Below are positions 24,653 to 34,737 of a stretch of 64,000 nucleotides of DNA, in pieces. The DNA is from Spirosoma validum (GTDB lineage Bacteria; Bacteroidota; Bacteroidia; Cytophagales; Spirosomataceae). The first letter of the stretch is position 1. Every line of letters begins with the position of its first letter. The stretch lies in contig NZ_JACXAA010000008.1 of NCBI RefSeq assembly GCF_014699035.1, forward strand, positions 124,001-188,000. Reading direction: 5' to 3'. The position numbers were made by a program, and so were the translations under genes. The notes beneath the pieces were generated by a model. It made no database searches. It was not told the origin of the DNA and saw nothing but the letters and a program-made list of their open reading frames with translations.

Positions 24653-27600
24653 ATGAACAAGTTCATTCGCAGTATAATCACCTTCGCGCTGACGAACCGG
24701 TTTGCTGTTTTTTTCGGTATCGCGATTATTATTGTCGGTGGGGTAGTCGCTTTTCTCAACACGCCCGTCGAAACCTTCCCCGACGTAACAAATACGAACG
24801 TTATTGTCATCACGCAGTGGCCGGGTCGCTCGGCGGAAGAAGTTGAGCGGTTCGTTACGTTGCCGCTCGAAACCGAACTAAACTCCGTACCGCGTAAAAG
24901 TACCCTTCGGTCGGTATCGCTGTTTGGGTTGTCGGTCGTTACGATGATCTTCGAGGATGGCGTCGACAATTTTACAGCCCAAACCAACGTAGCGAACCGG
25001 ATTGCCGCCGTCGATCTGCCCGATGGCGTATCCGCCGAAGTCGAGCCACCGTACGGACCAACGGGTGAGATTTACCGCTTTACGCTGGAGAGCAAGACAA
25101 AGGACGTAACGGAACTCAAAACTCTTCAGGACTGGGTTATCGAGCGTCAGATCAAAAGTGTACCGGGGATTGCCGACGTCGTGAGCTTCGGGGGTAAAGT
25201 AAAAACGATCGAGGTTGATCTGAACCCGACATTGCTGGCTAACTATGGATTCACGGCCATCGATGTCGATCAGGCAATTCAATCGAGTAACATCAACGTT
25301 GGGGGCGATGTCATCAAACAGGGGAACCAGTCGCTGGTCGTGCGGGGTATTGGCTTACTGACCAAACCTGAGGACGTAGCGGGGATCATCATCGACAACG
25401 TCAATGGCGTACCGATCAAAGTCCGGGACGTCGCCACGGTGAAGGAAGGCTTTCAACCCCGGCTGGGCATTGTCGGTCGCGACAAACAGGACGACGTCGT
25501 GGAGTGTATCGTGGTGATGCGCAAGGGCGAAAACCCAAACGATGTGATTCCGGCACTGAAGGACAAGATTAATGAACTGAATACGAAAATCTTGCCTAAA
25601 GACGTCAAAATCAAGACGTTCTATGACCGCACTACCCTTAACAATTACACCTTACATACGGTTGGCGAGAACGTATTGACGGGTATTTTCTTAGTAACGC
25701 TCATCCTGTTAATCTTCCTGGCTGACTGGCGTACTACCCTCACCGTCGCCATTGTCATTCCGTTGGCGTTGTTGTTTGCCTTCATCTGTCTGCGGGCCAA
25801 AGGCATGACCGCTAACCTGCTCAGTATCGGTGCGTTAGACTTCGGAATTATTATTGACGGCGCCGTCGTGATGGTTGAAGGGTTGTTTGTGATGCTGGCC
25901 CATCGGGCCGAGAAGATGGGCATGATGAAATTCAACCGACGCGCTAAACTAAGCTGGATTGTTCAGAATGCGACGGAACTGGGCAAATCGATTTTTACCT
26001 CGAAAATTATCATCATCACGGCTTTGCTCCCGATTTTCACGTTCCAGAAAGTTGAAGGTAAACTGTTCAGTCCGCTGGCTTGGACCATTGGGTTTGCGTT
26101 AACAGGTTCGCTGATTGTGAGTCTTACACTCATTCCGTTGTTGTGCAGCCTGCTGTTGAACAAGAACGTCCGCGAACGGCATAATCCCGTGGTTAGTGGG
26201 CTGGAGCGGGCTTACGTACCGGCGCTTAACTGGGCTATTCGCAAACCTGCTTCCATTATTGCTATTGCGTTGGGCGCACTGGGCTTCTCGCTTTACCTGT
26301 TCCTGTTTCACATTGGCTCGGAGTTCCTGCCGCAGTTGAATGAGGGCTCAATTTACGTGCGGGCGAGTTTACCTTATTCTGTCGCGCTGGACGAAAGCTA
26401 TGCCTACACCCGCAAATTCCGGGCGATTTTTGAAGAGTTTCCCGAAGTTCGGGGTGTTATTTCGCAGACGGGTCGCCCAAACGACGGCACCGATCCAACG
26501 GGCTTCTTCAACAATGAGTTTTTCGTTGACCTGTACCCAAAAGAAGAATGGAAGCGTGACATTACGAAAGATGAGCTTGTCGCGCAGATGCAGAAAAAAC
26601 TGGCTCGGTTCCGGGGTGTTTCTTTCAACTTCTCGCAGCCCATCTCCGACAACGTAGAAGAGGCCGTATCGGGGGTGAAAGGCTCCATGGCCATAAAAAT
26701 CATCGGTCAGGATTTGAACGTACTGGATAAAGAAGCGACAAAAGTTTTCAACGTCATGAAAACTGTACCGGGTGTAAGCGATCTGGGTGTGTTCCGCAAC
26801 CTGGGCCAGCCGGAATTTCGAATCATGCTCGATCCGCAAAAACTAGCGCTGTATAACGTACCCACCGACGTAGCTCAATCGGTCATTGAAACAGCCATTG
26901 GCGGTAAAACCGTAACCCAGTACTACGAAGGCGAACGACACTTCGATATTAAAGTGCGTTACGATGAAAAATTTCGGTATTCACCCGAACTGATTGAAAA
27001 CCTGCTGGTTCCCACACGGTCAGGCAGCAAAATCCCGCTTAAAGAACTGGCTGATATCGGTACGCGTTCGGGGCCCGCGTTCGTTTACCGTGAAAACAAT
27101 GCCCGATTTATTGCCATTAAGTTCTCCGTACGTAACCGCGATCTGGGCAGCACCATTGCTGACGCGCAGAAACAGGTAGGGGCGAAGGTTAAATTGCCCG
27201 AAGGATTTCAGATGCGCTGGGCGGGTGAGTTTGAGAACCAGACGCGGGCGGAGCGCCAACTGGCGATTGTAGTACCGATCAGCATCACGATCATATTCCT
27301 GATTCTGCTGTTCACGTTTGGCAGTGCGCTGGATGCTACGTTGATTATCCTGAACGTACCGTTTGCGCTGATCGGTGGCATGCTGGCGCTCTGGCTGACC
27401 GGCATTAACTTCAGCATTTCGGCGGGGGTAGGATTTATCTGTCTGTTTGGCGTATCGGTGCAGGACGGCGTTATTCTGATTAACCGGTTTAAAGAAAACC
27501 TGCATAATAAACTGCCAATCAGCGAAGCCATTCGCGAAGGGGCCCTGACGCGGGTACGACCGGTAGTTATGACGGCCCTCATGGCCTCCCTTGGTTTATT

Positions 27601-27802
27601 ACCCGCTGCGCTTTCGACGGGGATTGGCTCTGAAACCCAGAAACCGCTGGCCACGGTCATGATCGGTGGCCTGATGACCTGTACGGTTCTGTCGCTGCTG
27701 ATTCTGCCCGTTACGTATGAACTGATTCACAGCCGCCGGGCGCGGAAAGAGTTGGCCCGGCACGAGTCGAAAGCGGTTGAGATGCCGCATCATCCGCAAT
27801 AA
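24653..27802 (+). CDS. CzcA/CusA-family heavy-metal efflux RND pump
   Basis: 1049 residues, normal for HME-type RND pumps that use the proton gradient to expel divalent or monovalent metal ions. Twelve helices are visible in two sets. Proton-relay acids of TM4 are present (LDFGIIIDGAVVMVEG; Asp396, Asp402), the feature separating this family from drug pumps. Other segments: FPDVTNTNVIVITQWPGRSAEEVE near the start (in part TQWPGRSAEEVE), NEGSIYVRASLP, and FGVSVQDGVILINRF in the second half. The exact metal cannot be assigned. Ended by a strong terminator. Confidence 0.93.
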   Translation: MNKFIRSIITFALTNRFAVFFGIAIIIVGGVVAFLNTPVETFPDVTNTNVIVITQWPGRSAEEVERFVTLPLETELNSVPRKSTLRSVSLFGLSVVTMIFEDGVDNFTAQTNVANRIAAVDLPDGVSAEVEPPYGPTGEIYRFTLESKTKDVTELKTLQDWVIERQIKSVPGIADVVSFGGKVKTIEVDLNPTLLANYGFTAIDVDQAIQSSNINVGGDVIKQGNQSLVVRGIGLLTKPEDVAGIIIDNVNGVPIKVRDVATVKEGFQPRLGIVGRDKQDDVVECIVVMRKGENPNDVIPALKDKINELNTKILPKDVKIKTFYDRTTLNNYTLHTVGENVLTGIFLVTLILLIFLADWRTTLTVAIVIPLALLFAFICLRAKGMTANLLSIGALDFGIIIDGAVVMVEGLFVMLAHRAEKMGMMKFNRRAKLSWIVQNATELGKSIFTSKIIIITALLPIFTFQKVEGKLFSPLAWTIGFALTGSLIVSLTLIPLLCSLLLNKNVRERHNPVVSGLERAYVPALNWAIRKPASIIAIALGALGFSLYLFLFHIGSEFLPQLNEGSIYVRASLPYSVALDESYAYTRKFRAIFEEFPEVRGVISQTGRPNDGTDPTGFFNNEFFVDLYPKEEWKRDITKDELVAQMQKKLARFRGVSFNFSQPISDNVEEAVSGVKGSMAIKIIGQDLNVLDKEATKVFNVMKTVPGVSDLGVFRNLGQPEFRIMLDPQKLALYNVPTDVAQSVIETAIGGKTVTQYYEGERHFDIKVRYDEKFRYSPELIENLLVPTRSGSKIPLKELADIGTRSGPAFVYRENNARFIAIKFSVRNRDLGSTIADAQKQVGAKVKLPEGFQMRWAGEFENQTRAERQLAIVVPISITIIFLILLFTFGSALDATLIILNVPFALIGGMLALWLTGINFSISAGVGFICLFGVSVQDGVILINRFKENLHNKLPISEAIREGALTRVRPVVMTALMASLGLLPAALSTGIGSETQKPLATVMIGGLMTCTVLSLLILPVTYELIHSRRARKELARHESKAVEMPHHPQ

Positions 27803-27851
27803 AACCGAAGAGGGGGCAGGTTTGAGAGCCTACCCCCTCTTCGGTTTTATT
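27798..27851. terminator. Bidirectional terminator, 23-bp stem
   Basis: Arms 27798-27820 and 27829-27851 pair over 23 bases with one mismatch around an eight-base loop; A-run on one side and T-run on the other serve both directions. Lies between the convergent RND pump and small membrane protein genes and includes both stop codons. Confidence 0.8.
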
Positions 27852-28050
27852 GCTTTATCCATTCCTTAAAACTAGCTGGACGTTGTTTCAAATAACTGTA
27901 ATAAACACCCAGCAACGTATTGAGAAATACTCCGCTTAGTAAAATAGAGGTTTTACCCTTTAGGGTTGGCGAACCGAGCGTGATCACGCTCGTTATTCCC
28001 CAGACAATGACCATGCTGATAACGATTAGCACCTGTTTAATTCGTAGCAT
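27847..28050 (-). CDS. Small two-helix membrane protein
   Basis: 67 residues with two hydrophobic helices (about 5-25 and 34-51) and basic ends. No family recognised. It follows the sterol-desaturase-like gene by 14 bases on the same strand and stops in the shared terminator, so it is probably translated from the same message and may be an accessory subunit; that role is inference. Confidence 0.6.
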   Translation of the reverse strand: MLRIKQVLIVISMVIVWGITSVITLGSPTLKGKTSILLSGVFLNTLLGVYYSYLKQRPASFKEWIKQ

Positions 28051-28064
28051 ATTCTCCTGATAGA

Positions 28065-28946
28065 TTACGCGTGCTCAGGTACGGTCGCCTGATTTTTGCG
28101 AAGTTGCTTCGTCGTTTTCCGGGACCCATCATGACTCCAGCCCGGCGGACCAAAAATATAGCCTAAGGCAGTACGTAGTGATTTGGCCCGGCGAATGTCC
28201 TGACTAATAGCCGTCCATTCGTGAAAGGCGATACGTACTGGATTATGGGAATTGATGTTGGTCGTCAGACCGTAAGTCGGTCGATTCCGTTCCGGCTCGA
28301 AGGTGCCGAACAGGCGATCCCAGATGATGAGAATGCCCGCGTGGTTTTTATCCAGATAATCCAGATCAGAACCATGATGGACGCGATGATGAGAGGGCGT
28401 ATTGAAAATAAACTCGATCGGCGCGGGAAGTTTATTAATGAGTTCCGTGTGAATCCAGAACTGATAGAGTAAGCTGATGGCTTGCATGGTCATTACCGCT
28501 ACGGGCGAAAAGCCGATCAGGGGTAACCAGACCCAGAAAATAAAAGCGCCGGAGATATTCCCCGTCCAGGTTTGACGTAGCGCCGTACCCAGATTGTATT
28601 TCATGGAGGAATGGTGCACGACGTGAGAAGCCCAGAAATACCGGCTGCTGTGACTAATTCGGTGAAACCAGTAGTAACTGAAATCGTCGGCGAAAAATAA
28701 AAGTAGCCACGCCCACCATTGGGTCATATCAATGGTAAACAGACGAAATTGGTAGACGAACGAATAAGCGCCAAAAACAATGACTTTTCCCACCAAACCA
28801 ATAATAACATTGCCAATTCCCATGGATAGGCTACTGACCGTGTCTTTGGCATCGTAATAATCTTTCTGCTGTTTTGCCGTGATGATGACTTCGGTTACCA
28901 GCAGAATGATAAAACCGGGAATAGCGTATTGAATCAGATCTCTCAT
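28065..28946 (-). CDS. Sterol desaturase/fatty-acid hydroxylase family protein
   Basis: 293 residues, a membrane di-iron oxygenase. About four to five helices in the first half, then the His clusters: HRISH (H-x3-H), HVVHH (H-x2-HH) and HRVHH (H-x2-HH), the set that binds the two irons. Members hydroxylate or desaturate lipids; in Bacteroidota such enzymes may act on sphingolipids, carotenoids or hopanoid-like lipids. The C-terminal 50 residues are basic and likely cytoplasmic. Confidence 0.9.
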   Translation of the reverse strand: MRDLIQYAIPGFIILLVTEVIITAKQQKDYYDAKDTVSSLSMGIGNVIIGLVGKVIVFGAYSFVYQFRLFTIDMTQWWAWLLLFFADDFSYYWFHRISHSSRYFWASHVVHHSSMKYNLGTALRQTWTGNISGAFIFWVWLPLIGFSPVAVMTMQAISLLYQFWIHTELINKLPAPIEFIFNTPSHHRVHHGSDLDYLDKNHAGILIIWDRLFGTFEPERNRPTYGLTTNINSHNPVRIAFHEWTAISQDIRRAKSLRTALGYIFGPPGWSHDGSRKTTKQLRKNQATVPEHA

Positions 28947-29045
28947 ATTATTTCTGATTTTTATGCAAGTTAACGCCTAATTTACGGCCAATCAAAAGTC
29001 AAAGATCATTATCACCGTTGGATGAAATGATTAAAAACGTTTTAA

Positions 29046-29053
29046 TACATTTG
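29046..29053 (+). promoter_or_regulatory. Bacteroidota-type -7 box (TACATTTG)
   Basis: Exact match to the TAnnTTTG -7 element of the Bacteroidota primary sigma factor, 31 bases before the ATG at 29085. A TTG at 29018-29020 could serve as the -33 element, though the 25-base gap is a little long. Confidence 0.5.
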
Positions 29054-29084
29054 TCGGGAATTTTACTGTCAATTCGTTAATAAT

Positions 29085-29840
29085 ATGCTAACATCACTAC
29101 GTTCCTTACTAGTCCTTTTACTTTTGGCAGGTAGCATTTTTTCCTGCATGGACCATCAATCCCGCCCAATATCTCCCTTAAAAGTGCGGTTGAAAACAAC
29201 GGATAATGTTAATTTCGGAGGCTTCCCATTTAAAACAGAGTACAACTATGATGCAAACAACCGAGTAACGTCTTTTACTACGTCGATAGGGTCTAAAGGC
29301 GTGTATCAGTATGATGAACAGAACCGTTATAAACTGTTTGACTATTACCCGAATGCCTCAGACCAGACAGTCGCCGAAGAAACCTATTTTGTTTATAACA
29401 CAAGCGACAACAATTTTCAGGCAAATACGGGTGTTCTTCGAAATGGCTTTTTTGAAGGTGTCCGGGAGTCGCGTAACTACATACTTAATGCCAATAAGCG
29501 GGTCTTACAATTTACGGGTTTTGCCAACATGATATATAATGGAGAAGTTTACGACTACACAGGGGATAACATAACTAGCGTGGGTTTTGTATCAACTCGT
29601 GTCGTTGAAAAATATAACTATGAATATGATGATAAACCCAATACGTATTATGGGCTAATTGCACCAGACATTAGTGGGCTACGACGGTTTAGCAGAAACA
29701 ACGTAACGAAAATTATTAGGGATAATGATAAGGTAGTCATTGCTGAATATACATACGAATATAACGCTCAAGGTCTACCCACGAAAATGAAGGAGAAGAA
29801 TGGTCCTGGCCAGGTGATCTATACCTACGAGTCGTATTAG
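29085..29840 (+). CDS. Lipoprotein with YD/RHS-like repeats
   Basis: 251 residues with lipobox IFSC. The mature part contains repeated Tyr/Asn/Asp strand motifs such as TEYNYDANNRVTSF, YQYDEQNRYKLFDY, YDYTGDNITSV and YTYEYNAQGLPTKM, the pattern of YD (RHS-like) beta-strand repeats, here in a small standalone lipoprotein. Such proteins are common and uncharacterised in Cytophagales. Transcribed alone, with a promoter box upstream and a perfect palindromic terminator downstream. Confidence 0.75.
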   Translation: MLTSLRSLLVLLLLAGSIFSCMDHQSRPISPLKVRLKTTDNVNFGGFPFKTEYNYDANNRVTSFTTSIGSKGVYQYDEQNRYKLFDYYPNASDQTVAEETYFVYNTSDNNFQANTGVLRNGFFEGVRESRNYILNANKRVLQFTGFANMIYNGEVYDYTGDNITSVGFVSTRVVEKYNYEYDDKPNTYYGLIAPDISGLRRFSRNNVTKIIRDNDKVVIAEYTYEYNAQGLPTKMKEKNGPGQVIYTYESY

Positions 29841-29854
29841 TTGCCGAAAAAAGA

Positions 29855-29900
29855 CTAAAAAAGAAGGCCCAGATGAATTCATCTGGGCCTTCTTTTTTAG
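29855..29900. terminator. Perfect 46-bp palindromic terminator
   Basis: Two 23-base arms meet at GAATTC; starts with CTAAAAAAG and ends with CTTTTTTAG, so a T-run follows the GC-rich stem in both directions. It separates the convergent YD lipoprotein and rho genes. Confidence 0.85.
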
Positions 29901-29911
29901 AATAAAACAGC

Positions 29912-32131
29912 TTACCGGTTCATTGAGATCAGGAACTCTTCGTTGTTACGAGTGCCTTTCATGCGATCAAGCAGGAAATCCATTGTTTCCATGGGATTCA
30001 TGTCGGCCATATGCTTCCGCAGAATCCAGACGCGCTGTAAGGTCTCTTTGTCTAGTAATAAATCTTCGCGACGTGTTCCTGATGCCATTACGTCAATGGC
30101 TGGATACACCCGCTTGTTGGCTAACTTTCGATCAAGTTGGAGTTCCATGTTACCAGTGCCTTTGAATTCTTCAAAGATCACCTCATCCATTTTTGAGCCA
30201 GTGTCAATCAGGGCGGTAGCAATGATCGTCAGCGAACCGCCATTCTCTACGTTTCGGGCCGCGCCGAAGAATCGTTTCGGCCGATGCAGTGCGTTGGCAT
30301 CTACACCACCCGACAGGATTTTACCGGACGAAGGCACGACCGTATTGTAGGCCCGCGCCAGACGTGTAATGGAATCCAGCAAAATCACTACGTCATGACC
30401 ACACTCTACCATTCGTTTCGCTTTTTCAAGTACCATGCTCGACACTTTCACGTGACGGTCGGCCTGCTCATCAAACGTTGAGGAGATCACTTCCGCATTT
30501 ACGCTACGTGCCATGTCGGTTACTTCTTCCGGACGTTCGTCAATGAGCAACACGATTAGATAAACCTCTGGATGGTTCTTCGTAATAGCATTAGCGATTT
30601 CCTTCAACAAAACCGTTTTACCCGTTTTAGGCTGGGCAACAATCATACCGCGTTGCCCTTTACCGATAGGAGCAAACAAATCCAGAACACGCGACGAATA
30701 ATTTTCGGGACGGTTGCTAAGGTGAAGTTGCTCTTCAGGGAATAACGGGGTTAAATATTCGAATGGAATCCGGTCGCGGATTTCTTCCGTTGTTTTTCCG
30801 TTTACGGTTGAAACACGTAACAGGGCAAAGTATTTTTCGCCTTCTTTCGGTGGTCGGATGGCTCCACGTACCGTGTCACCCGTTTTAAGACCAAACAGCT
30901 TGATTTGTGAAGGCGATACGTAGATATCATCCGGGCTAGCCAGGTAATTGTAATCCGCTGAGCGAAGGAAACCATAGCCCCCATCCTGCATAATTTCCAG
31001 AACGCCCTCATTGTCGATGATGCCATCAAACTCACGAATGTGCTGATTATACTGACGACGGATGCGATTCTGATACTCCTGCGCTTCGCGTGCAGGCTGT
31101 TGAAGCTGTGGCTGCGATGATTGTCCTGTTTCAGGCTGCGGCTGTTGCTCCGTTTGGGCTTCATTGGGAGCGGCTGGCGTTTCAACCGCTGCATCGGTAG
31201 CCGACGCGGCAGGCTGTTCGGCCGTCGTTTGCATGTTAGCCGCATTATCGTCAGAAACAACCGTTGGGGTCAGAAACTCTTCGTCGGGCTGACCACCATA
31301 ATTGATTGCTAGTTCATCGGTGACAACACGCTGTGTACGTGGACGTTGATCGCGTCGTTGGAGATTATCCCGTTGATTGCCGAAACCGGCGCCATTGTCG
31401 CGGGTAGTACGCTCACGGGATACGTCGTTCCGATCTCGGTTTGTGTCGAAACGTGGCCGTGAATCACGTGCCCCCTGTTGATTTCCCTCAGGACGTGGAC
31501 TACGAGACTGATTTTGATCTGGGCGCACGTTGCGGTCGTTACGCGGATTTCCGGACCGTATGTTCCGGTCCGCTGGATTCACACTGCCATTACCATTGTA
31601 TCGTTCACGACTGTTGTCATTCCGATCCCGAATGGGTTGGCTTCCGTCAGCTGCACTTTCGCGATTCTCATCGGAAGACTGGGCTGGCGCAGGAGTTGCG
31701 TCGGCAACAGGTGTTTCAAGCGATTGGTTTTCAGTGGCTTGGGTTTCAACGGGCGTAATCGACTCTACTACGTTCGCTGGGATTTCGGCAACAGAACTGT
31801 CAACTACAGGAACAGGAGCGCTCTCACGACGGGCGCGTTGGCGAACCGGGACGCTACGTTCAGACACTACGGTCGTGGGATCAGCCGTCTCTGTAGCTGT
31901 TTCTGGTTGGGAAACTGAGGCCGCTTTTGGCTGACGGCTACGCTTTGGCGTTTTTTCAGCAGATGCCGTTTCATCGGTTCCTTCCGGCCCCGGTCGTTCG
32001 GATTGCTGTTTTATTATTTCGTAAACCAGTTTTTCTTTCGTGAATTTACTAATGTTACGAATGCCGAATTGTTCGGCAATAGGGTGAAGCTCCGAGAGAA
32101 GCTTCATATCTAATTCTTCTTTTTTAAACAT
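29912..32131 (-). CDS. rho: Transcription termination factor Rho with long disordered insertion
   Basis: 739 residues against about 420 in E. coli. RNA helicase that ends transcription. Order: Rho N-terminal helical domain (about 8-43), a disordered insertion of about 310 residues (first half Ala/Glu/Thr/Pro/Val, then Arg/Asn/Asp/Gly/Gln-rich, e.g. [15 protein letters not shown]), cold-shock RNA-binding domain ([15 protein letters not shown]), then the ATPase with Walker A AQPKTGKT (residues 499-506), [19 protein letters not shown] Walker B ([16 protein letters not shown]) and Q/R-loop residues. A similar insertion in Bacteroides thetaiotaomicron Rho has been reported to drive phase separation; the same here is inference. 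Confidence 0.95.
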   Translation of the reverse strand: MFKKEELDMKLLSELHPIAEQFGIRNISKFTKEKLVYEIIKQQSERPGPEGTDETASAEKTPKRSRQPKAASVSQPETATETADPTTVVSERSVPVRQRARRESAPVPVVDSSVAEIPANVVESITPVETQATENQSLETPVADATPAPAQSSDENRESAADGSQPIRDRNDNSRERYNGNGSVNPADRNIRSGNPRNDRNVRPDQNQSRSPRPEGNQQGARDSRPRFDTNRDRNDVSRERTTRDNGAGFGNQRDNLQRRDQRPRTQRVVTDELAINYGGQPDEEFLTPTVVSDDNAANMQTTAEQPAASATDAAVETPAAPNEAQTEQQPQPETGQSSQPQLQQPAREAQEYQNRIRRQYNQHIREFDGIIDNEGVLEIMQDGGYGFLRSADYNYLASPDDIYVSPSQIKLFGLKTGDTVRGAIRPPKEGEKYFALLRVSTVNGKTTEEIRDRIPFEYLTPLFPEEQLHLSNRPENYSSRVLDLFAPIGKGQRGMIVAQPKTGKTVLLKEIANAITKNHPEVYLIVLLIDERPEEVTDMARSVNAEVISSTFDEQADRHVKVSSMVLEKAKRMVECGHDVVILLDSITRLARAYNTVVPSSGKILSGGVDANALHRPKRFFGAARNVENGGSLTIIATALIDTGSKMDEVIFEEFKGTGNMELQLDRKLANKRVYPAIDVMASGTRREDLLLDKETLQRVWILRKHMADMNPMETMDFLLDRMKGTRNNEEFLISMNR

Positions 32132-32692
32132 ACAGGTCAGGTTAGTAATAAACCTTAAAATGACCGCTTGGGCGGTAAGGATGGAAGTTGGGGATCGTTG
32201 AAATAAGAAACGGCTGTATTGGCAGGCGGATAAGCAAACCGAAGTAAGCCAGATTGTGGGGCGGCTACTGATTGATAAATCAAATTAACCTTAACAGATT
32301 GTATAAAATTACGAGACGAAACTACTAGCAAAAGTATGAACTGGGATGATAGACCTATTCCAAACAGATCTGTCTGGTGGGGCCAGACGCGGTGGTTATC
32401 AAAACGCTTGGAAACGGACAGTTTGCCATTGCGACGGTCTGCCGTAGCTTTGGGCTGCTTTGCTGGAAATACTACCTACCACCGGATTGATGGTACAAAT
32501 GTAATACGCTGATCCGGCTTTGTCAAGATAACATATTTCCGGGCGAAAGGTTTCCGGGTTTTCTATAAAATTGTTGGTAGAGCTGGTTCGTGTAAAAATG
32601 GGTCAGGAATTGTTTGCCGTTAAAAATCCTTAAAACGCCAGAGAATACCAAATATTGCTCATTAAATCGACGTTGACTGCTCGTAATACATA
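32132..32692. other. Gene-free interval between rho and coaX with possible IS remnant
   Basis: 561 bases with no supported gene. A reading frame around 32350-32510 (plus strand) gives FAIATVCRSFGLLCWKYYLPP, which resembles the C-R-x-F-G-L-...-Y-Y segment at the start of IS3-type OrfB transposases, then stops. It has no start or partner and would be a decayed fragment at best. A short hairpin ACCGC/GCGGT lies at 32166-32179 upstream of rho. The 63-codon minus-strand frame at 32523-32714 shows nothing recognisable. Confidence 0.3.
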
Positions 32693-33484
32693 ATGATCGA
32701 TACGTATCATACACAAAATAAGGGGAAGCGAAATCTGGTTATAGACTGGGGTAATTCAAGTCTGAAAACAGCCTGGTTCGATGATGATTCATTAGTGCAA
32801 ACAGGCCGTTACAGTACGTGGGAGGATTTGTTAAACGCCCTGGATAAACAGACAGTAGGTCATGTTCTGGTATCGTCCACAAGCCGACCTGCCGATGAAA
32901 TTCGCGCTCAACTGATGCCTATAACGACTAATTTTTTAGTCTTGGACAGTCAAACGTTTGTGCCCATACGCAACGCTTACGACACCCCTACAACCCTTGG
33001 AGCCGATCGATTGGCCGCGGCAGTAGGAGCAACGGCATTGTTTCCGGGTCAGCCTTGTCTTGTGCTTGATCTGGGTACGTGTTTGACTGCGGATTTTGTT
33101 GATCAACAGGCTGTGTTTCAGGGCGGACTAATTTCGCCAGGAGTACGGATGCGTTTTCGGTCTATGCACGAACAAACAGCGCGACTGCCTTTGGTTGAAA
33201 CACCAGTTGAGTGGCCTGTCTTGCAGACAAAGAATACGCGGCAGGCGATGCAGAGTGGTGTGCTAAATGGATTACTGTTTGAGATGAATGGTATTATCGA
33301 GACGTATCGCCAGGAATACCCTAATATTGTTGTGCTGGCTTGCGGTGGCGATATGCCTGCCTTTGAAAGTCGTTTGAAACCCCCGATATTTGCAGTGCCC
33401 GAATTGGTGCTGATTGGATTGAATCGAATTTTACGCTATAATGTTGATAATTTACAAGCGAATACGCCAGACATTACTACCTAG
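32693..33484 (+). CDS. coaX: Type III pantothenate kinase
   Basis: 263 residues, usual size. Phosphorylates pantothenate, the first step of CoA synthesis, in the cytoplasm. ASKHA fold: phosphate-1 loop LVIDWGNSSLK, GADRLAAAVGA, LVLDLGTCLTADFV (phosphate-2) and LACGGDMPAF in the adenosine region. The type III form needs a monovalent cation and is not feedback-inhibited by CoA. Its last 44 bases overlap the start of the next gene in another frame. coaBC for the next steps lies at 39809-41053. Confidence 0.92.
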   Translation: MIDTYHTQNKGKRNLVIDWGNSSLKTAWFDDDSLVQTGRYSTWEDLLNALDKQTVGHVLVSSTSRPADEIRAQLMPITTNFLVLDSQTFVPIRNAYDTPTTLGADRLAAAVGATALFPGQPCLVLDLGTCLTADFVDQQAVFQGGLISPGVRMRFRSMHEQTARLPLVETPVEWPVLQTKNTRQAMQSGVLNGLLFEMNGIIETYRQEYPNIVVLACGGDMPAFESRLKPPIFAVPELVLIGLNRILRYNVDNLQANTPDITT

Positions 33485-34736
33485 TTTGCTGGCTGTTGCC
33501 GTGACATCGCCGGTAATACTGGCGCAGGGATTAGGGAACTCACCCTATTCAGCTCTGGGTATTGGAGAGTTATATAGCTCAGGTAACGTAACAAATATGG
33601 GAATGGGCGGTGTTGGTATCAGCAATGCCAGTTCATTCTATCTGAATTTACAAAACCCTGCTTTACTGGCTCGTCGGACACGCTTCACTGTTTTTGAGGT
33701 AGGCCTGATTGGCGAAACAAAAAGTCTTAGTCAATACGTAAGTAACAGCTTGCAGAGCCAGCGAGCCACAGCTGGTAATCTAGGCTATTTGGCACTGGCA
33801 TTTCCCGCCAATTCGCGATGGAATATAGCCGTAGGTCTGAAACCATATACTTACGTTAATTACAGCACGCAGCAAAGAACAGCTATACCCGGAGAAACGT
33901 ATACGGCTGAATACAATTATACAGGGAGTGGAGGCTTGAATAAAGCGACGTTTTCCAATGGAGTCCGTATCACAAAAAATATATATGCTGGTGTAGAAGC
34001 GTCCTTTCTGTTTGGAAACATTACGTATTCATCTGATTCAAAAGTTAATACGGATGTTACACAGACAGATGTAAGTGTTACGCACCTGAATCGGGTGAAC
34101 TATAGCGACGTTGTCTGGAAGTTAGGAGCAGCCTGGCGTCCGAAGCTGAGTGACAACTGGACGCTGAATCTCGGCGCAACCTACGATCCGCAAACGCGTG
34201 TTAAAGCTACTCAGACCGATATTTACCAGAAGAACTACATTGGGGCAATAGCCGATACACTACGTCTTAATTCGGATAGCCGGGCAACTTTCCCGCACCA
34301 GATGAACTTTGGTATTAGTCTGGAAAAGAATAATACGCTCCTGGTTGGGGTGGATGTTGGGTTTCAGCAGTGGAGCCAGTTTCGTACGCCTGACAATAGA
34401 TCGGGTAACCTGATGGATGGGATGAACATTGCCGCGGGGGTAGAATACACGCCTAAAGCTAATTCGAACCGCTATCGGGATCTGATTACATATCGATTAG
34501 GCTTTCAATACAATCGCCTTCCTTATTCAGTTAATGGCCAGCAAATCAATGACATCAATGGTAGTCTAGGACTATCGCTACCACTAGGCTCTTATTTGGT
34601 TAATCATGTGTCTTTAGCTATTGTTGGTGGTCAACGGGGCGTATTGACAGGCACGCAAATTCGGGAACAATATGTTCGATTGGCCCTGGGTTTCTCGTTG
34701 AACGACTGGTGGTTCCGCAAGCAGGTCATTGACTAA
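33441..34736 (+). CDS. Outer-membrane beta-barrel protein, OmpP1/FadL-like
   Basis: 431 residues; signal peptide ends VILAQ at about residue 29. The mature start GLGNSPYSALGIGELYSSGNVTNMGMGG (in part SPYSALGIGE) is a recurring signature in Bacteroidota barrels encoded next to coaX and lptC. Strand-rich, ends in a basic tail without a C-terminal Phe. It begins inside coaX (44-base overlap) and ends 12 bases before lptC, so the three are co-transcribed. Possibly a lipid-handling channel of the envelope; function unproven. Confidence 0.78.
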   Translation: MLIIYKRIRQTLLPSLLAVAVTSPVILAQGLGNSPYSALGIGELYSSGNVTNMGMGGVGISNASSFYLNLQNPALLARRTRFTVFEVGLIGETKSLSQYVSNSLQSQRATAGNLGYLALAFPANSRWNIAVGLKPYTYVNYSTQQRTAIPGETYTAEYNYTGSGGLNKATFSNGVRITKNIYAGVEASFLFGNITYSSDSKVNTDVTQTDVSVTHLNRVNYSDVVWKLGAAWRPKLSDNWTLNLGATYDPQTRVKATQTDIYQKNYIGAIADTLRLNSDSRATFPHQMNFGISLEKNNTLLVGVDVGFQQWSQFRTPDNRSGNLMDGMNIAAGVEYTPKANSNRYRDLITYRLGFQYNRLPYSVNGQQINDINGSLGLSLPLGSYLVNHVSLAIVGGQRGVLTGTQIREQYVRLALGFSLNDWWFRKQVID

Positions 34737-34737
34737 A

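Noticed and set aside
32523..32714. Minus-strand reading frame between rho and coaX
   Set aside because: No domain, overlaps the coaX start, and the sequence looks random; kept only as part of the gene-free interval.
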